A stretch of DNA of 64,000 nucleotides, from positions 62,001 to 126,000 of the forward strand of contig NZ_RQIS01000008.1 in NCBI RefSeq assembly GCF_003837865.1, in the 5' to 3' direction. Both the position numbers and the translations under genes were made by a program. Under the pieces are notes generated by a model. The model saw nothing but the letters and a program-made list of their open reading frames with translations. It had not been told where the DNA came from and ran no database searches. Within the stretch, counting starts at the first letter, position 1, and every line of letters begins with the position of its first letter. The DNA is from Paraburkholderia dinghuensis. Lineage in GTDB: Bacteria > Pseudomonadota > Gammaproteobacteria > Burkholderiales > Burkholderiaceae. Shown here in pieces: positions 18,672 to 28,772 of the stretch.

Positions 18672-18776
18672 CGGCCTGCCGGTATTTCGTGGACGTGCCG
18701 GCGCGCGTGAGACGGACATAACGCGCGCCGTCCGGGCGGCACACGCCGCCCCTAGTACTTATCCATCTCGTCTGCA

Positions 18777-18803
18777 TTAGCGGCAGACCAGCGGGAAAGT
18801 TTA
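18777..18803 (-). promoter_or_regulatory. Sigma-28 (FliA) promoter for ycgR
   Basis: On the minus strand TAAACTTT, 11 bases, GCCGCTAA: both elements match the FliA consensus at seven of eight positions with exact spacing. Confidence 0.75.
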
Positions 18804-18930
18804 GGGGCGCGCCGTAAAAATATTCCGGGCGAGCACCGCCCGCCGCTGTTCTGCGGGCGATGACACGGATGTTGTGGATGTAGCGGATGTGGCGGTTCAG
18901 TCGCGAACGGCCGTGTTGCGCGTGCCGTTC

Positions 18931-19950
18931 TCAGGTCATGCGCTGCATGATCGTCATGAGCTTCTTCGCGTAGTGCGGATCGGTGGCATAGCCCGCCCGC
19001 TGCATGCCCTGCGCGAATCCTTCGGCGCTGTGCGAGCCGTTGATGACCATCGCGTAACGCGGGTTGCTCTTGAGCAGGTTCGCGTAGTCGGTCATCGCGT
19101 CCTCATACGAATCGTAGGCGCGGAACTTCTCCACGACGTGACGCGGCTCGCCGTTCACGTATTCGGTCGTGACCGTCGAGACGGTCTTGCCCTTCCAGTC
19201 CTTCGATGCCTTGATGCCGAAGACGTTGTGGCTGGACGAACCGTCCGCCTTGCGGATCTCGCGCTTGCCCCAACCCGATTCGAGCGCGGCCTGACCGATG
19301 ATGAAGCGCGCCGGGATGCCCGTGCTCGCGCTCGTCTGTTGCGCGGAGTTCGCGAGTTTGTCGACGAACGCCTGTGCATCGGCGTCACCGTTGTCGCGCA
19401 GTGCAGGCATGAGCGCGCCGTTCGCGCCATAGCCCTTGCCGTTCGTCAGCGTGCCGTTCGCGGATGCATTGCCATAGGCGCGGCTGAGCGCGCTCAGCAT
19501 CGCCTGGTTGCCGGCGTTGCCGCTCGCGCCCGAGCCCGCAAGGCCCGACAGCGCGTTGGCGATGCCGCCCGTGCCCTGGGCGCCCGGGGTACCATCGGCG
19601 CCTTGTGCTGCCTCGCCGCCCATGCTGCGCATGAGCTGCTTGAGCATCGCGTTCGCGAGGCCGATGCCCTTGTTCGACATCTGCTGCGAAAGCTGCTGGT
19701 CGAGCATCGACTGGAACTGGTCGCCGTCGTGCGAGTCGAGCGGGCCATCGTTGGGCGTCGCGTCGCGCATGCTCTTGAGCATCATCTGCGTGAACACCGC
19801 GTCGAACTGCTTGGCCGCCATCTTCACGCCCTGCTGCGGCGATGCATTTGCAGCAGCACGCATCGCGTCGAAGCCCTGGACGTCGAGCGCGAAGCGGTTT
19901 GTGATGTCGAGGCTGTTGCCGATCTTCGAGTTGTCCATCGGGTTGCTCAT
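18931..19950 (-). CDS. flgJ: FlgJ, rod cap and peptidoglycan hydrolase
   Basis: A 339-residue bifunctional protein. The N-terminal rod-scaffold domain (AAKQFDAVFTQMMLKSMRDATP) is followed by a Gly/Ala-rich linker (about residues 115-155) and a C-terminal glucosaminidase domain: STGIPARFIIGQAALESGWGKREI, whose Glu after AAL is the expected catalytic acid, and HNVFGIKASKDWKGKTV. It caps the growing rod in the periplasm and cuts the peptidoglycan. It lies 10 bases after flgI. Confidence 0.97.
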   Translation of the reverse strand: MSNPMDNSKIGNSLDITNRFALDVQGFDAMRAAANASPQQGVKMAAKQFDAVFTQMMLKSMRDATPNDGPLDSHDGDQFQSMLDQQLSQQMSNKGIGLANAMLKQLMRSMGGEAAQGADGTPGAQGTGGIANALSGLAGSGASGNAGNQAMLSALSRAYGNASANGTLTNGKGYGANGALMPALRDNGDADAQAFVDKLANSAQQTSASTGIPARFIIGQAALESGWGKREIRKADGSSSHNVFGIKASKDWKGKTVSTVTTEYVNGEPRHVVEKFRAYDSYEDAMTDYANLLKSNPRYAMVINGSHSAEGFAQGMQRAGYATDPHYAKKLMTIMQRMT

Positions 19951-19960
19951 CGTACAGTCC

Positions 19961-21160
19961 TTAGATGATTTCGAGGTCGGCGCGCAATGCGCCCGCCGCC
20001 TTCATCGCCTGCAGGATCGACATGAGATCCGCCGGCGTCGCGCCGAGCGCGTTGAGCGCCTTCACGACTTCGGCGAGATTGGCGCCCGCCGTCACGAGTT
20101 TCAGCGATCCGTTGTCCTGCTTCATCTGGATCTGCGACTGGCGCGCCGCCACAGTGGTGCCGTTCGAGAACGCGCCAGGCTGGCTCACTACCGTCTGCGT
20201 GTTCACGACGACGGAGAGGTTGCCGTGCGCGACCGCGCAGCTCTGCAACGTCACCATCTGGTTCATCACGATCGAGCCCGTGCGCGCGTTGAGGATCACC
20301 TTCGCCGCCGCCTGGGCCGGGCGCACATCGAGGTTCTGGATCTGCGCGATGAAGCCGACCTGCGCCCCCGGATCGGCCGGCCCGTGGACCTGGATCGTGC
20401 GGCCGTCGAGCGGTGTGGCCGTGCCAGGACCGAACATGTTGTTGACCGCCGCCACGATGCGCTGCGTCGTGTCGTAGTCCATATCGTTGACTTCCATCTG
20501 CAGCATGCCGCTTTGCTGCGCGACCGTCGTCGGCACTGAGCGCTCGATGATCGCGCCGCCCGAGATGCGTCCCGCGGCGAGCTGGTTCACCTGCACGCGG
20601 CTGCCGTTGGCCGACGCGCCCGCGCCGCCCACCGCCACGTTGCCCTGCGCGAGCGCATACACCTGGCCGTCCGCGCCCTTGAGCGGCGTGAGCAGCAGCG
20701 TGCCGCCGCGAATGCTCTTGGCGTTCGCGAGCGACGACACGGTGATGTCGATCGCCTCGCCGGGACGTGCGAACGGCGGCAGCGTCGCCGTGACCATCAC
20801 GGCGGCGACGTTCTTGAGCTGCATGTTCGTGAGCGGCGACGTGGTGCTGTTCGCGCTCGACGTGTTGTTGATCGAGATGCCGAGGTTCGCGAGCATGTTC
20901 GCGAGCGTCTGCGTCGTGAACGGCGCCTGGGTGGTCTGGTCGCCGGTGCCGTCGAGGCCCACGACGAGGCCGTAGCCGATGAGCGGGTTGTCGCGCACGC
21001 CCTGGAACGCGACGAGGTCCTTCACGCGTTCGGCGTGCGCCGGGTTGGCGAACGTGAGCAGCGCCGCGCCCGCGAACAGGCAGCCGAGCACCACACCGAG
21101 CGCGGCGAGCGCATCTTTCACGCGCGTGCGGCGCGCCTGTTTAAAGCGGATCTTCACCAT
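19961..21160 (-). CDS. flgI: FlgI, P-ring protein
   Basis: A 399-residue periplasmic protein with an N-terminal signal peptide (about residues 1-43, ending NPAHAE). Family stretches follow: [32 protein letters not shown], and [30 protein letters not shown]. FlgI polymerises around the rod in the peptidoglycan layer. It overlaps flgH by 7 bases. Confidence 0.98.
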   Translation of the reverse strand: MVKIRFKQARRTRVKDALAALGVVLGCLFAGAALLTFANPAHAERVKDLVAFQGVRDNPLIGYGLVVGLDGTGDQTTQAPFTTQTLANMLANLGISINNTSSANSTTSPLTNMQLKNVAAVMVTATLPPFARPGEAIDITVSSLANAKSIRGGTLLLTPLKGADGQVYALAQGNVAVGGAGASANGSRVQVNQLAAGRISGGAIIERSVPTTVAQQSGMLQMEVNDMDYDTTQRIVAAVNNMFGPGTATPLDGRTIQVHGPADPGAQVGFIAQIQNLDVRPAQAAAKVILNARTGSIVMNQMVTLQSCAVAHGNLSVVVNTQTVVSQPGAFSNGTTVAARQSQIQMKQDNGSLKLVTAGANLAEVVKALNALGATPADLMSILQAMKAAGALRADLEII

Positions 21161-21864
21161 GGCGCGATGTTCAGGAAAAAGCGTTGCAGCCAGCCCATGG
21201 TCTCGGCCTCGTTGATGACGCCCTTGGCCGAGTATTCGATACGCGCATCGGCGACATCGGTGGACAGCACGGAGTTGTCTCCGGCAACGGTGTTCGGATT
21301 GACGACGCCCGAGAAACGCACGTACTCGTTACCCTGGTTGATGAGCATCTGCTTCTCGCCCGACACGAGAAGATTGCCGTTGGGCAGCACGTTCGTCACG
21401 GTCACGGTGATCACGCCGTTGAACGTGTTCGAGGCGTTGGCGCCGCCCGTGGCGTCAAACTGGTTCGCGCCGTTCGCGGTCAGATTCATGCGCGAGAACA
21501 GGCCCGGCGCGAAACTCGCGACCGGCACGGCAAAACTTGTGCTGCCGCCGCGCTTGGTGTTCGCACCGGAGGACTTCTGCGCGTTGATGTTTTCCGCGAT
21601 CACGATCGTCAGGATGTCGCCGGTATTGCGCGGACGCTGATCTTCGAAGAGAGGACGTCCCGCATAGCCGGGATTGAAGATCGAGCCAGGCGAGGAGTTG
21701 ACGGGCGGTGGCGGCGGCACGGCCGTCATCGGCTGCTGCGTGATCGGCTTGTGTTCGGGGAAATACGCGCAGCCGCCAAGCGCGAGCAGGCCGGCGAGCG
21801 CCGTCGTGGCCACAAGGGCCGCCGCGCGCGTGCGATGTTTGATTCGTCCGGCCATGCTGGTCAC
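21154..21864 (-). CDS. flgH: FlgH, L-ring lipoprotein
   Basis: A 236-residue outer membrane lipoprotein. The lipobox LALGGC puts the lipidated Cys at residue 32. The conserved body has [37 protein letters not shown] and the C-terminal [43 protein letters not shown]. It forms the L ring, the outer membrane bushing. A start three codons later (MAGRIKH) is possible. Confidence 0.98.
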   Translation of the reverse strand: MTSMAGRIKHRTRAAALVATTALAGLLALGGCAYFPEHKPITQQPMTAVPPPPPVNSSPGSIFNPGYAGRPLFEDQRPRNTGDILTIVIAENINAQKSSGANTKRGGSTSFAVPVASFAPGLFSRMNLTANGANQFDATGGANASNTFNGVITVTVTNVLPNGNLLVSGEKQMLINQGNEYVRFSGVVNPNTVAGDNSVLSTDVADARIEYSAKGVINEAETMGWLQRFFLNIAPW

Positions 21865-21885
21865 CGCCTCAATTCCGTGCCTGAT

Positions 21886-22674
21886 TTAAACCTGCATCTG
21901 CGTGAGCGTCTGCAACATCTGATCCGACGTATTGACGGCCTTGCTGTTGATTTCGTACGCGCGCTGGGTCTGGATCATGTTGACGAGCTCCTGCACCACG
22001 TTCACGTTCGACGCTTCGATGTAGCCCTGGTTGAGCGTGCCCGAGCCGTTCAGGCCCGGCGTCGTGATCGTGGGCGCACCCGACGAAGCCGTTTCCGACA
22101 CCAGGTTCTCACCGTTCGACTGCAGGCCGGCCGGGTTGATGAACATCGCGAGCTGCAGCGAACCGATCGTCGTGGTGGCGCTCGATCCGGCCGTCGTGAC
22201 CGTGACCACGCCGTCGCTGCCGACGGTCAGCGAGGTGGCGTTCGCGGGCACCGTGATCTGCGGGATCACCGGATAACCGCTCGCCGTCACAAGCTGGCCC
22301 TGCGCGTTGGTCTGGAACGAGCCGTCACGCGTGTACTGGGTCGTGCCGTCCGGCATCTGAACCTGGAAGAAGCCCGCGCCGTTGATGGCGAGGTCCTTCG
22401 AGTTGCCGGTCTGCTGCAGGTTGCCCTGCGTGTACAGGCGTTCGGTCGCGATCTGCTGCACGCCGGTGCCGATCTGGCTGCCCGAAGGCAGTTCGGTTTG
22501 CTGCGTGGAGTTCGCGCCCGGCTGACGCAGCGTCTGGTACATCAGGTCCTCGAACACGGCGCGCGAGCCCTTGAAGCCGGTGGTGCTCACGTTCGCGAGG
22601 TTGTTCGAGATCACGTCCATCTGCGCCTGCTGCGCGTTCATGCCGGTAGCGGCGATGTAGAGCGATCGGTTCAT
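21886..22674 (-). CDS. flgG: FlgG, distal rod protein
   Basis: A 262-residue rod protein that closely fits the family: [44 protein letters not shown] at the start and [41 protein letters not shown] at the end. It forms the distal rod inside the P and L rings. Confidence 0.98.
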   Translation of the reverse strand: MNRSLYIAATGMNAQQAQMDVISNNLANVSTTGFKGSRAVFEDLMYQTLRQPGANSTQQTELPSGSQIGTGVQQIATERLYTQGNLQQTGNSKDLAINGAGFFQVQMPDGTTQYTRDGSFQTNAQGQLVTASGYPVIPQITVPANATSLTVGSDGVVTVTTAGSSATTTIGSLQLAMFINPAGLQSNGENLVSETASSGAPTITTPGLNGSGTLNQGYIEASNVNVVQELVNMIQTQRAYEINSKAVNTSDQMLQTLTQMQV

Positions 22675-22722
22675 GCTGTTTCTCTCCCCGTTGGCCCGGC
22701 GCGTGGCGCGAGCCTTCTATGC

Positions 22723-23481
22723 TTAGGTGAACTGGAGCAGCTGGTTGGCTGTCTGGTCGTTCTGGTCGGCGGTCTGCAGGAGCTTCGTCTGCATCTGGAA
22801 CTGGCGCGCGTTCGTGATCATCGAGACCATCGCCGCCACCGGATTCACGTTGCTGCCTTCGATCGCTTCCGTGGCGATCTGCACGGTCGGGTCCGCATCG
22901 GCGGGGTTGCCGTCGGCGGTGCGGAACAGGCCGTCGTCGCTGCGCGTCAGCGTGCCCGCGGGCGGATTGACGAACTTGATCTGGTCGATCATCGCGATCG
23001 CGACGGGCTGGCTGCCCGGCGCGATGGCCGACACCGTGCCGTCCGAGCCGATCGTCACCGCCGAGCCCGGCGGAACCGCGATCGGACCGCCGGTGCCGAT
23101 CACCTGGAGGTTGTTCGCGGTGACGAGCTGACCGTTCTCGTCGACGTGCAGATTGCCCGCGCGCGTGTACGCCTCGTTGCCGTCGGCGCCCTGCACGGCG
23201 ATGAAGCCCTGGCCCTGAATGGCGATGTCGAGCGGGTTACCGGTCTTCGAGATCGCGCCGGGCGTCATGTCCGAACCGGGCGTCGCCGACAGCACAAACG
23301 TGCGCGTCGTGTGATCGTCGACCGTCGAGCCGTCGCCAAACGCCATCGGGACGTCGCGGAAGTTGGCAAGCTGTGCGCGAAAGCCCGTGGTCGAAACGTT
23401 CGCGAGATTGTTCGCGACGACGGCCTGCTGTTCGAGCGACTGAGTCGCGCCCGACATTGCGGTGTAGATCAAACGGTCCAT
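22723..23481 (-). CDS. flgF: FlgF, proximal rod protein
   Basis: A 252-residue rod protein, [38 protein letters not shown] at the start, with the C-terminal EGSNVNPVAAMVSMITNARQFQMQTKLLQTAD helix. It shares the flagellar basal-body rod fold with FlgG and FlgE and lies between them in the operon. Confidence 0.97.
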   Translation of the reverse strand: MDRLIYTAMSGATQSLEQQAVVANNLANVSTTGFRAQLANFRDVPMAFGDGSTVDDHTTRTFVLSATPGSDMTPGAISKTGNPLDIAIQGQGFIAVQGADGNEAYTRAGNLHVDENGQLVTANNLQVIGTGGPIAVPPGSAVTIGSDGTVSAIAPGSQPVAIAMIDQIKFVNPPAGTLTRSDDGLFRTADGNPADADPTVQIATEAIEGSNVNPVAAMVSMITNARQFQMQTKLLQTADQNDQTANQLLQFT

Positions 23482-23516
23482 GATTCGCCCGGAGTCTCAA
23501 GTGCCTGTTAGTTGGC

Positions 23517-24782
23517 TTACATCTGGAGCAGCGACTGGTCGACGGTCTGCTGCGTCTTGATCGTCTGCGCGTTCGCCTGGTAGTTGCGCTGCGCGGTGAT
23601 CAGATCGACGAGCTGGTTCGTGAGGTCGACGTTCGACTGCTCCAGCGCGCCGCCCTGCAGCGTGCCGTGGTTCGTGCTGCCCGGCGTCGAGACCTGCGCG
23701 ACGCCCGACTGGATCGTCTGCTCGAACTGGTTGCCGCCGAGGTTCACGAGACCGTTCGGATTGTTGAACGTCGCGAGCACGATCTGGCCGAGCGCCATGG
23801 TCTGGCCGTTCGAGTAGTTGCCGGTGATCGTGCCGTCCGTGCCGATCGAGAAGTTCGAGAGCGTGCCGCTCGCGTAACCGTCCTGCGCGAGGTTGTTCAC
23901 GCCGCTCGCGCCGCCGTACTGGGTCGTGCCCGTGAAGTTGATGTTGACGAATGTTGGGCCTGCGCCGTCGGTCGGGGTCAGCGCGAGATTGAAACTGCCG
24001 GTACCCGGCCCCGCCGCGGGGGCGCCATTGAGGACAGCCGCGGCTTGAGCCGCTGCGTTCGGGTTCGTGGCCGAAATCTGGCCTGACGAGTTGAACTGGA
24101 TCTGTCCAAGGTCTGTCGTCGTGCCGTTCGCCGTGGCGTACGCTTCGGTCGTCCCGACGGCATTCTGCACGAAGTACATATTGACCTGCTCCGTCCCGCC
24201 GAGCGAGTCGTAGGCCGTGATCGAGGTCGAGTAGTTGTAGCTGGTCGGATCGGCCGGATTGAACACCGGGTTGGTCGGCGCCGTGGCCTGCGCATTCAGG
24301 TTCACCTGCGCAGTGATGCTCGACGTCTGCTGCGGCGCGATGTTGGTGGTCGGCACCTTCAGCGCCACCGTCTGCGCCGTGTTGACGATACCGTTCGCGC
24401 CCGCCGCGTAACCCATCAGCTCGTTGCCGGCGGCATCGACGATGTAGCCGTTCTTGTCGAGGTTGAACACGCCGTTGCGCGTGTACGTGATGGTGCCGTT
24501 GTTCGACATCTGGTAGAAGCCGTTGCCGTTGATCGCCACGTCGAGCGCCTGGCCCGTCGTGTTGATCGTCCCCTGCGAGAAGTTCTGCTGAACTTCCGAC
24601 AACGACGCGCCCAGGCCGATCTGCATGTTGACCGCAGTCGCGACCGAGTTCGCGTAAACGTCCGCGAACTGCGCCGTGCTCGACTTGAAGCCCACGGTGT
24701 TCGCATTCGCGATGTTATTACCGACCACGTCGAGGTCGTTCGACGCTGCGGCGAGGCCGCTCAAACCTTGCTGGTAGCCCAT
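23517..24782 (-). CDS. flgE: FlgE, hook protein
   Basis: A 421-residue hook subunit. The N terminus MGYQQGLSGLAAASNDLDVVGNNIANANTVGFKSSTAQF and C terminus QSNVDLTNQLVDLITAQRNYQANAQTIKTQQTVDQSLLQM are diagnostic. A surface domain in the middle is rich in Ala, Asn, Thr and Gly. It forms the universal joint and is the substrate measured by FliK. Confidence 0.98.
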   Translation of the reverse strand: MGYQQGLSGLAAASNDLDVVGNNIANANTVGFKSSTAQFADVYANSVATAVNMQIGLGASLSEVQQNFSQGTINTTGQALDVAINGNGFYQMSNNGTITYTRNGVFNLDKNGYIVDAAGNELMGYAAGANGIVNTAQTVALKVPTTNIAPQQTSSITAQVNLNAQATAPTNPVFNPADPTSYNYSTSITAYDSLGGTEQVNMYFVQNAVGTTEAYATANGTTTDLGQIQFNSSGQISATNPNAAAQAAAVLNGAPAAGPGTGSFNLALTPTDGAGPTFVNINFTGTTQYGGASGVNNLAQDGYASGTLSNFSIGTDGTITGNYSNGQTMALGQIVLATFNNPNGLVNLGGNQFEQTIQSGVAQVSTPGSTNHGTLQGGALEQSNVDLTNQLVDLITAQRNYQANAQTIKTQQTVDQSLLQM

Positions 24783-24815
24783 GTCTATCTACTCCGCGAA
24801 ATGTCTATGTCTTGA

Positions 24816-25532
24816 TCAGAGGATGCCGGCCACGCTCGAAAGCGGGACGGTGCTGCCGTTCGCAAGCGAGAGGCCCGCGGTGCCGTTCGACTGCTGCATC
24901 ACGGCCTGCACCTTGCTCGCGACGAGCGCCGTGCCCGTGCCGGCCGCGCCGTTGACCGTGGCCGAAACGCTGAGCGAATAGGTGCCGTCGGGAAGCGTAT
25001 TGCCCGAAGAATCGACGGGGTTCCAGGTGACCGGCACGGTGCCCGCCGACTGCGGCCCGAGGTCGATCGAACCGACGATCTTGCCCGACGAGTTGGTGAT
25101 CTGTACCTTCACGTCCGAGGCCGCCGTGGCCATCTGGACGCCGAGTTGCGGCGCCGAGCCGCTCGACACTGCCACGCTGTTGCCCGGGGCGAGCACGGTC
25201 GAGCCGATCAGGAGCGCGGCCTGCGCGTTCTGGCCTGCGGAGAGCTGCGTCGAAAGCGACGTCAGCGACGTGTTGAGCTGGCTGATGCCCGACACCGTGT
25301 TGATCTGCGCCAGCTGCGAGGTCATCTGCGAGCTGTCCATCGGATTGGTCGGATCCTGGTTCTGCAACTGCGCGACGAGCAGCTGCAGGAACGTGGTCTG
25401 CAGGTTGGCCGCGCTCGTGCTGCTCGTGCTGCTCGACGAACTGGACGAAGCGGAGTTCGTACCGTTCATCGTGTCGAGCAACTGCTGCGACATGGTGGCG
25501 GTGCTGCCGCCGATGGTGGTGTTCGTAGTCAA
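24816..25532 (-). CDS. flgD: FlgD, hook cap / scaffolding protein
   Basis: A 238-residue protein. A Ser-rich stretch (about residues 26-42, SASSSSSSSTSSTSAANL) precedes the export/hook-binding motif FLQLLVAQLQNQDPTNPMDSSQMTSQLAQINTVSGI. The C-terminal half has the FlgD tudor/Ig-like fold (GSIDLGPQSAGTVPVTWNPVDSSGNTLPDGTYSLSVSA). FlgD caps the growing hook and leaves when it is finished. Confidence 0.96.
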   Translation of the reverse strand: MTTNTTIGGSTATMSQQLLDTMNGTNSASSSSSSSTSSTSAANLQTTFLQLLVAQLQNQDPTNPMDSSQMTSQLAQINTVSGISQLNTSLTSLSTQLSAGQNAQAALLIGSTVLAPGNSVAVSSGSAPQLGVQMATAASDVKVQITNSSGKIVGSIDLGPQSAGTVPVTWNPVDSSGNTLPDGTYSLSVSATVNGAAGTGTALVASKVQAVMQQSNGTAGLSLANGSTVPLSSVAGIL

Positions 25533-25629
25533 CGCGTTCTCCTCGGATGCGTTTCTTGTGCCGCTGCGTCGTGTGGCCTGGCGTAACGTTTGCCTGGTCG
25601 CGCGGCCTTAAAGGCGTTCAGATACCCGC

Positions 25630-26055
25630 TCAGGTGCCGATCGTCAGTGTCTTGAGCATCAGCGTCTTGGCGGTGTTCAGCGTCTCGACGTTGGCCTGGT
25701 ACGAGCGCGACGCCGAGATCATGTTCACCATCTCCTGCACCGGATCGACGTTGGGCATCGTCACGTAGCCATCGGAGTTCGCTGCCGGGTTAGTCGGGTC
25801 GTAGGTCATCTTCATCGGCGTCGGATCGTCGACGATGCCCGTCACCTTCACGCCGCCCACCTGCTGACCCGAGCGCGTGTGTGCGCCGCCGAGCGGGTCA
25901 ACCGCGAACACGACCTGCTTGGCCTTGTACGGCTGGCCGTCCGGCCCCGTGGTCGAATCGGCGTTGGCGAGATTGGACGCCGTCACGTTCAGACGCTGCG
26001 ACTCGGCCGTCATGGCGGAGCCGGCAACGCCGAAAATGTTCATCAGGTTTGGCAT
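25630..26055 (-). CDS. flgC: FlgC, proximal rod protein
   Basis: A 141-residue rod protein: [50 protein letters not shown] and C-terminal [38 protein letters not shown] helix (here [10 protein letters not shown]). Length and termini are typical. It lies 97 bases after flgD's upstream neighbour region and 96 bases downstream of flgB. Confidence 0.97.
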   Translation of the reverse strand: MPNLMNIFGVAGSAMTAESQRLNVTASNLANADSTTGPDGQPYKAKQVVFAVDPLGGAHTRSGQQVGGVKVTGIVDDPTPMKMTYDPTNPAANSDGYVTMPNVDPVQEMVNMISASRSYQANVETLNTAKTLMLKTLTIGT

Positions 26056-26151
26056 GGTTTCATTGACCTCACGGAATGCGAACTCGTCTTTCTGCCTGCT
26101 GCTTGCTGCTGCCTGCTAACTGCCCTGCTAGCTCGTATCGTGGCGCGGGCC

Positions 26152-26748
26152 TTAGCTCGAACCCGACGTGATCGCCGAGAGCATCGTCTTGATCTGTTGC
26201 GAAAGCACCGTCATGCCCGACTCGAAGTGCAGCGAGTTGTCGGCGAACTGCACGCGCTCGGTGTCGAGATCGACCGTGTTGCCGTCGAGCGCGGGCTGCG
26301 TCGGGTTGCGATACATCAGCGGGCTCTGGTACTGCTGGGTCGGGCCGCCCGTCGGCGTCAGCCTCGCGTTGCCCATCATGTGGCCGGATTCCGTGGCCGC
26401 CATCGTCATTCCGCTCGTCACGCCCGCCGGGGCCGACATCGCGAGCGGCACGCCGTTGCTGCCGCCCATCGACGCCGTTCCGCCCGTGCCTGAACTGCCA
26501 CCCGTGCCGCCTGCGGCTGCCATGCCGATCGTCGCGGACGAGCCGGTCACGCCGGAGACGCCCGCTGCGGTCGTCGCTCCGGCATGCCGGAGCGCGCCAG
26601 CCAGCGACGACGCGAAGTCCACGTCGCGCGCCTGATAGCCGGGCGTATCGGCGTTCGCGATGTTCGCGGATATCAGCGCCTGGCGAGTGGCGCGCACGTC
26701 GAGCGCTTCGCGGCCGAACGCGAATTCGGCGTCGAGTTTGTCCAGCAT
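26152..26748 (-). CDS. flgB: FlgB, proximal rod protein with glycine-rich insert
   Basis: A 198-residue rod protein, against about 135-150 usual. The N-terminal rod helix (LDVRATRQALISANIANADTPGYQARDVDF) and C-terminal helix (NTVDLDTERVQFADNSLHFESGMTVLSQQIKTMLSAI) are intact. Between them, about residues 60-118 are a low-complexity Gly/Thr/Ser/Met-rich stretch (GGTGGSSGTGGTASMGGSNG). It is the first gene of the minus-strand flgBCDEFGHIJ operon, divergent from flgA. Confidence 0.96.
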   Translation of the reverse strand: MLDKLDAEFAFGREALDVRATRQALISANIANADTPGYQARDVDFASSLAGALRHAGATTAAGVSGVTGSSATIGMAAAGGTGGSSGTGGTASMGGSNGVPLAMSAPAGVTSGMTMAATESGHMMGNARLTPTGGPTQQYQSPLMYRNPTQPALDGNTVDLDTERVQFADNSLHFESGMTVLSQQIKTMLSAITSGSS

Positions 26749-26855
26749 CGTGCGTTCTCCGTTACACGAAATGAGGTGCCCAGGGTGCGCAAAACATGCG
26801 CAGACCTTTTCGCATGGAGGGGAATATTAGGGGCGGCTGACAAGTTCCAATCGAA

Positions 26856-26885
26856 CGAATAGCCGGGAAAGCGCCCCTCTATTCG
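26856..26885. promoter_or_regulatory. Putative FlhDC-type class II operator, flgB/flgA
   Basis: The best copy of the bipartite motif: perfect 7-base inverted arms CGAATAG and CTATTCG separated by 16 bases, containing TAGCCGGGAAA and TCTATTCG. It lies between divergent flgB (108 bases away) and flgA (67 bases away). Symmetry and location fit an activator that serves both operons. Confidence 0.55.
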
Positions 26886-26951
26886 TCGTTACCGACCGGG
26901 GTTCGCCGCCTAGAATCCGATACGTGTCAATGCATTAGATGGAGAACGACG

Positions 26952-28289
26952 ATGCCGCAGACTGCCTCTTCCCGCACGCCGGATAACGGCGCGGGCCGGC
27001 GCTCGCGCGGCGTTTTGTCCCGTCTCGCCGCCGCGCCCGTGAGCGGCAATGCGGTTGCCTCGCGCGGTACGCGCTTCGCGGTGTGGCTCGGCGGCCCCTT
27101 GCTCGCGTTGTGCTGCGGCCTTGCAGGCAGCGGCGCGCTCGCGCAGACGCCCGGCGGCCAGATCTATATTGCAGGCCCGAGCGGCCAGAACGGCGCCGAG
27201 GCGGCGCAGATGAGCTCGATGCTCGATGCCCGAGGTCACAGCGCAGCAACTGCGCCTGCCGTTGCGGGCGCGACGCCGCTTGCACCGACACCCGCGCCCA
27301 GCGACGATGCGCAAAGCGGCATGATCACCATTCCCGGCCCGGGCGAACGTACGGCCGGCTCATCGCAGGCCAGCGCGCCCAACATCGTCACGATTCCCGC
27401 ACCCGGCACCCCGGCGACGCCCGCCGCCCTCGCACGCAACGGCGCGCCCGCGCTGCCGCGCGTGAGTGTGGGCACGGGCGCGAACCGCGTCGTGCCGGTT
27501 GTCGCTGGCTCGTCGCCTGCGGCCACGCCCAACACTGCCGCCGATAACGCCGCGCTCAGCGCCGCCAATGCGCGCGCAAATGTCATCCAGCGCTACGCCG
27601 CCGCAGCAGCAGCAAACGCGAAGGCAAACACAGCGCAGAACAGCGCTGGCGCGCAAGTGCCGCAGGGCCAGCAAGACGGCGAGTCGGTCCATGCGGCCGC
27701 GCTCGCGTTCCTGCAGCAGCAGTCGGCCGGCCTGCCTGGCCACGTCACGGTCACCGTCTCGCCGGCATTCCCGCGCGGCCTCGCCGCCTGCACCCAGCTC
27801 GAAACGTTCATGCCGCCCGGCGCGCAGACGTGGGGTCGCACGACCGTGGGCGTGCGCTGTGTCGGCGCGAAGCCGTGGACGCTCTACGTCGCCGCGCGCG
27901 TCGCCGTGGACATCACCTACTACACCGCCGCGCGCCAGATCGAACCCGGCCAGATGCTCTCCGCCGCCGATCTCGTGCCGCGCCAGGGCGATCTCGCGAC
28001 CCTGCCGCGCACGGTCATCACCGATACGTCGCAAGCCGCCGGCGCGCTCGCGCTGCTGCGCATCTCGGCGGGCCTGCCGCTGCGCACCGACATGCTGCGC
28101 AGCGCGTCGTCCGTGGTTTCGGGACAGACCGTCAAGGTGATCGCCGAGGGCACCAACTTCACGATCTCCGCGGAAGGCAGCGCGCTCAACACCGCCGCAC
28201 CGGGACAGCAAGTGCGCGTGCGCACGGAAGGGGGGCAGATCATCACGGGCGTCGTAAAGGATGCGGGGACGGTGCAGGTCCAGATATGA
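26952..28289 (+). CDS. flgA: FlgA, P-ring assembly chaperone with long N-terminal linker
   Basis: A 445-residue protein, about twice the usual 220-250. A late hydrophobic export segment spans about residues 41-62 (VWLGGPLLALCCGLAGSGALAQ), so the preceding Arg-rich 40 residues may include a misplaced start. Residues 65-235 are Ala/Pro/Thr-rich linker. From about residue 240 the FlgA/SAF domain is clear: LPGHVTVTVSPAFPRGLAACTQLETFMPPG, ITYYTAARQIEPGQMLSAADLVPRQGDL, and VRTEGGQIITGVVKDAGTVQVQI. It chaperones FlgI in the periplasm. Confidence 0.95.
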   Translation: MPQTASSRTPDNGAGRRSRGVLSRLAAAPVSGNAVASRGTRFAVWLGGPLLALCCGLAGSGALAQTPGGQIYIAGPSGQNGAEAAQMSSMLDARGHSAATAPAVAGATPLAPTPAPSDDAQSGMITIPGPGERTAGSSQASAPNIVTIPAPGTPATPAALARNGAPALPRVSVGTGANRVVPVVAGSSPAATPNTAADNAALSAANARANVIQRYAAAAAANAKANTAQNSAGAQVPQGQQDGESVHAAALAFLQQQSAGLPGHVTVTVSPAFPRGLAACTQLETFMPPGAQTWGRTTVGVRCVGAKPWTLYVAARVAVDITYYTAARQIEPGQMLSAADLVPRQGDLATLPRTVITDTSQAAGALALLRISAGLPLRTDMLRSASSVVSGQTVKVIAEGTNFTISAEGSALNTAAPGQQVRVRTEGGQIITGVVKDAGTVQVQI

Positions 28290-28336
28290 ATGTGGGACTG
28301 TGCACGTAACGGCATGTAACGTTTGGACTTTCGCGC

Positions 28337-28364
28337 TAAAGTTCGGGCCGGCACTTGCCGATAT
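28337..28364 (+). promoter_or_regulatory. Sigma-28 (FliA) promoter for flgMN
   Basis: TAAAGTTC, 12 bases, GCCGATAT, 30 bases before the flgM start. Both hexamer cores match; the spacer is one base longer than canonical. FliA-driven flgM gives the usual autoregulatory loop. Confidence 0.75.
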
Positions 28365-28393
28365 CACGATCAAATCGATCAGGAAGCCCCATC

Positions 28394-28738
28394 GTGAAAG
28401 TTGACTCCACCAGCCGCAATGGCGCGCGCTCGCTTCAAGCCGACGTGACGCGCACACAGCAAGGCGATTCCGCCGGCGCCACGAGTGCCGGTGGCACGAC
28501 TTCGGCCGCGACCACCGCTTCGAGCAGCACCGGCAGCGACGCCAACGTGAGCCTGTCTTCGCTCTCGTCGACGCTGCGCTCGCTCGCGGCCAGCGGCTCT
28601 GCCGACATCGACGTGGCCCACGTCGAGTCGATCAAGGACGCGATCCGCAACGGTACGCTGCAAATCGACACCGGCAAGATCGCGGACGGCGTGCTGGAAA
28701 CCGCGCGCAACCTGCTCAAACCGTCGTCGGGGAACTGA
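28394..28738 (+). CDS. flgM: FlgM, anti-sigma-28 factor
   Basis: A 114-residue protein. The GTG at 28394 gives MKVDSTSRNGARSLQ, preceded by AGGA at nine bases; an in-frame ATG at 28355 lies on the promoter itself and is unlikely. The N-terminal half is a Ser/Thr/Ala-rich unfolded part. The C-terminal half (VSLSSLSSTLRSLAASGSADIDVAHVESIKDAIRNGTLQIDTGKIADGVLETARNLL) is the FliA-binding region. It holds FliA until the hook is complete and it is exported. Confidence 0.94.
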   Translation: MKVDSTSRNGARSLQADVTRTQQGDSAGATSAGGTTSAATTASSSTGSDANVSLSSLSSTLRSLAASGSADIDVAHVESIKDAIRNGTLQIDTGKIADGVLETARNLLKPSSGN

Positions 28739-28772
28739 AGGCGCACCCGCCACTGACTTTTTTCGTTGAACC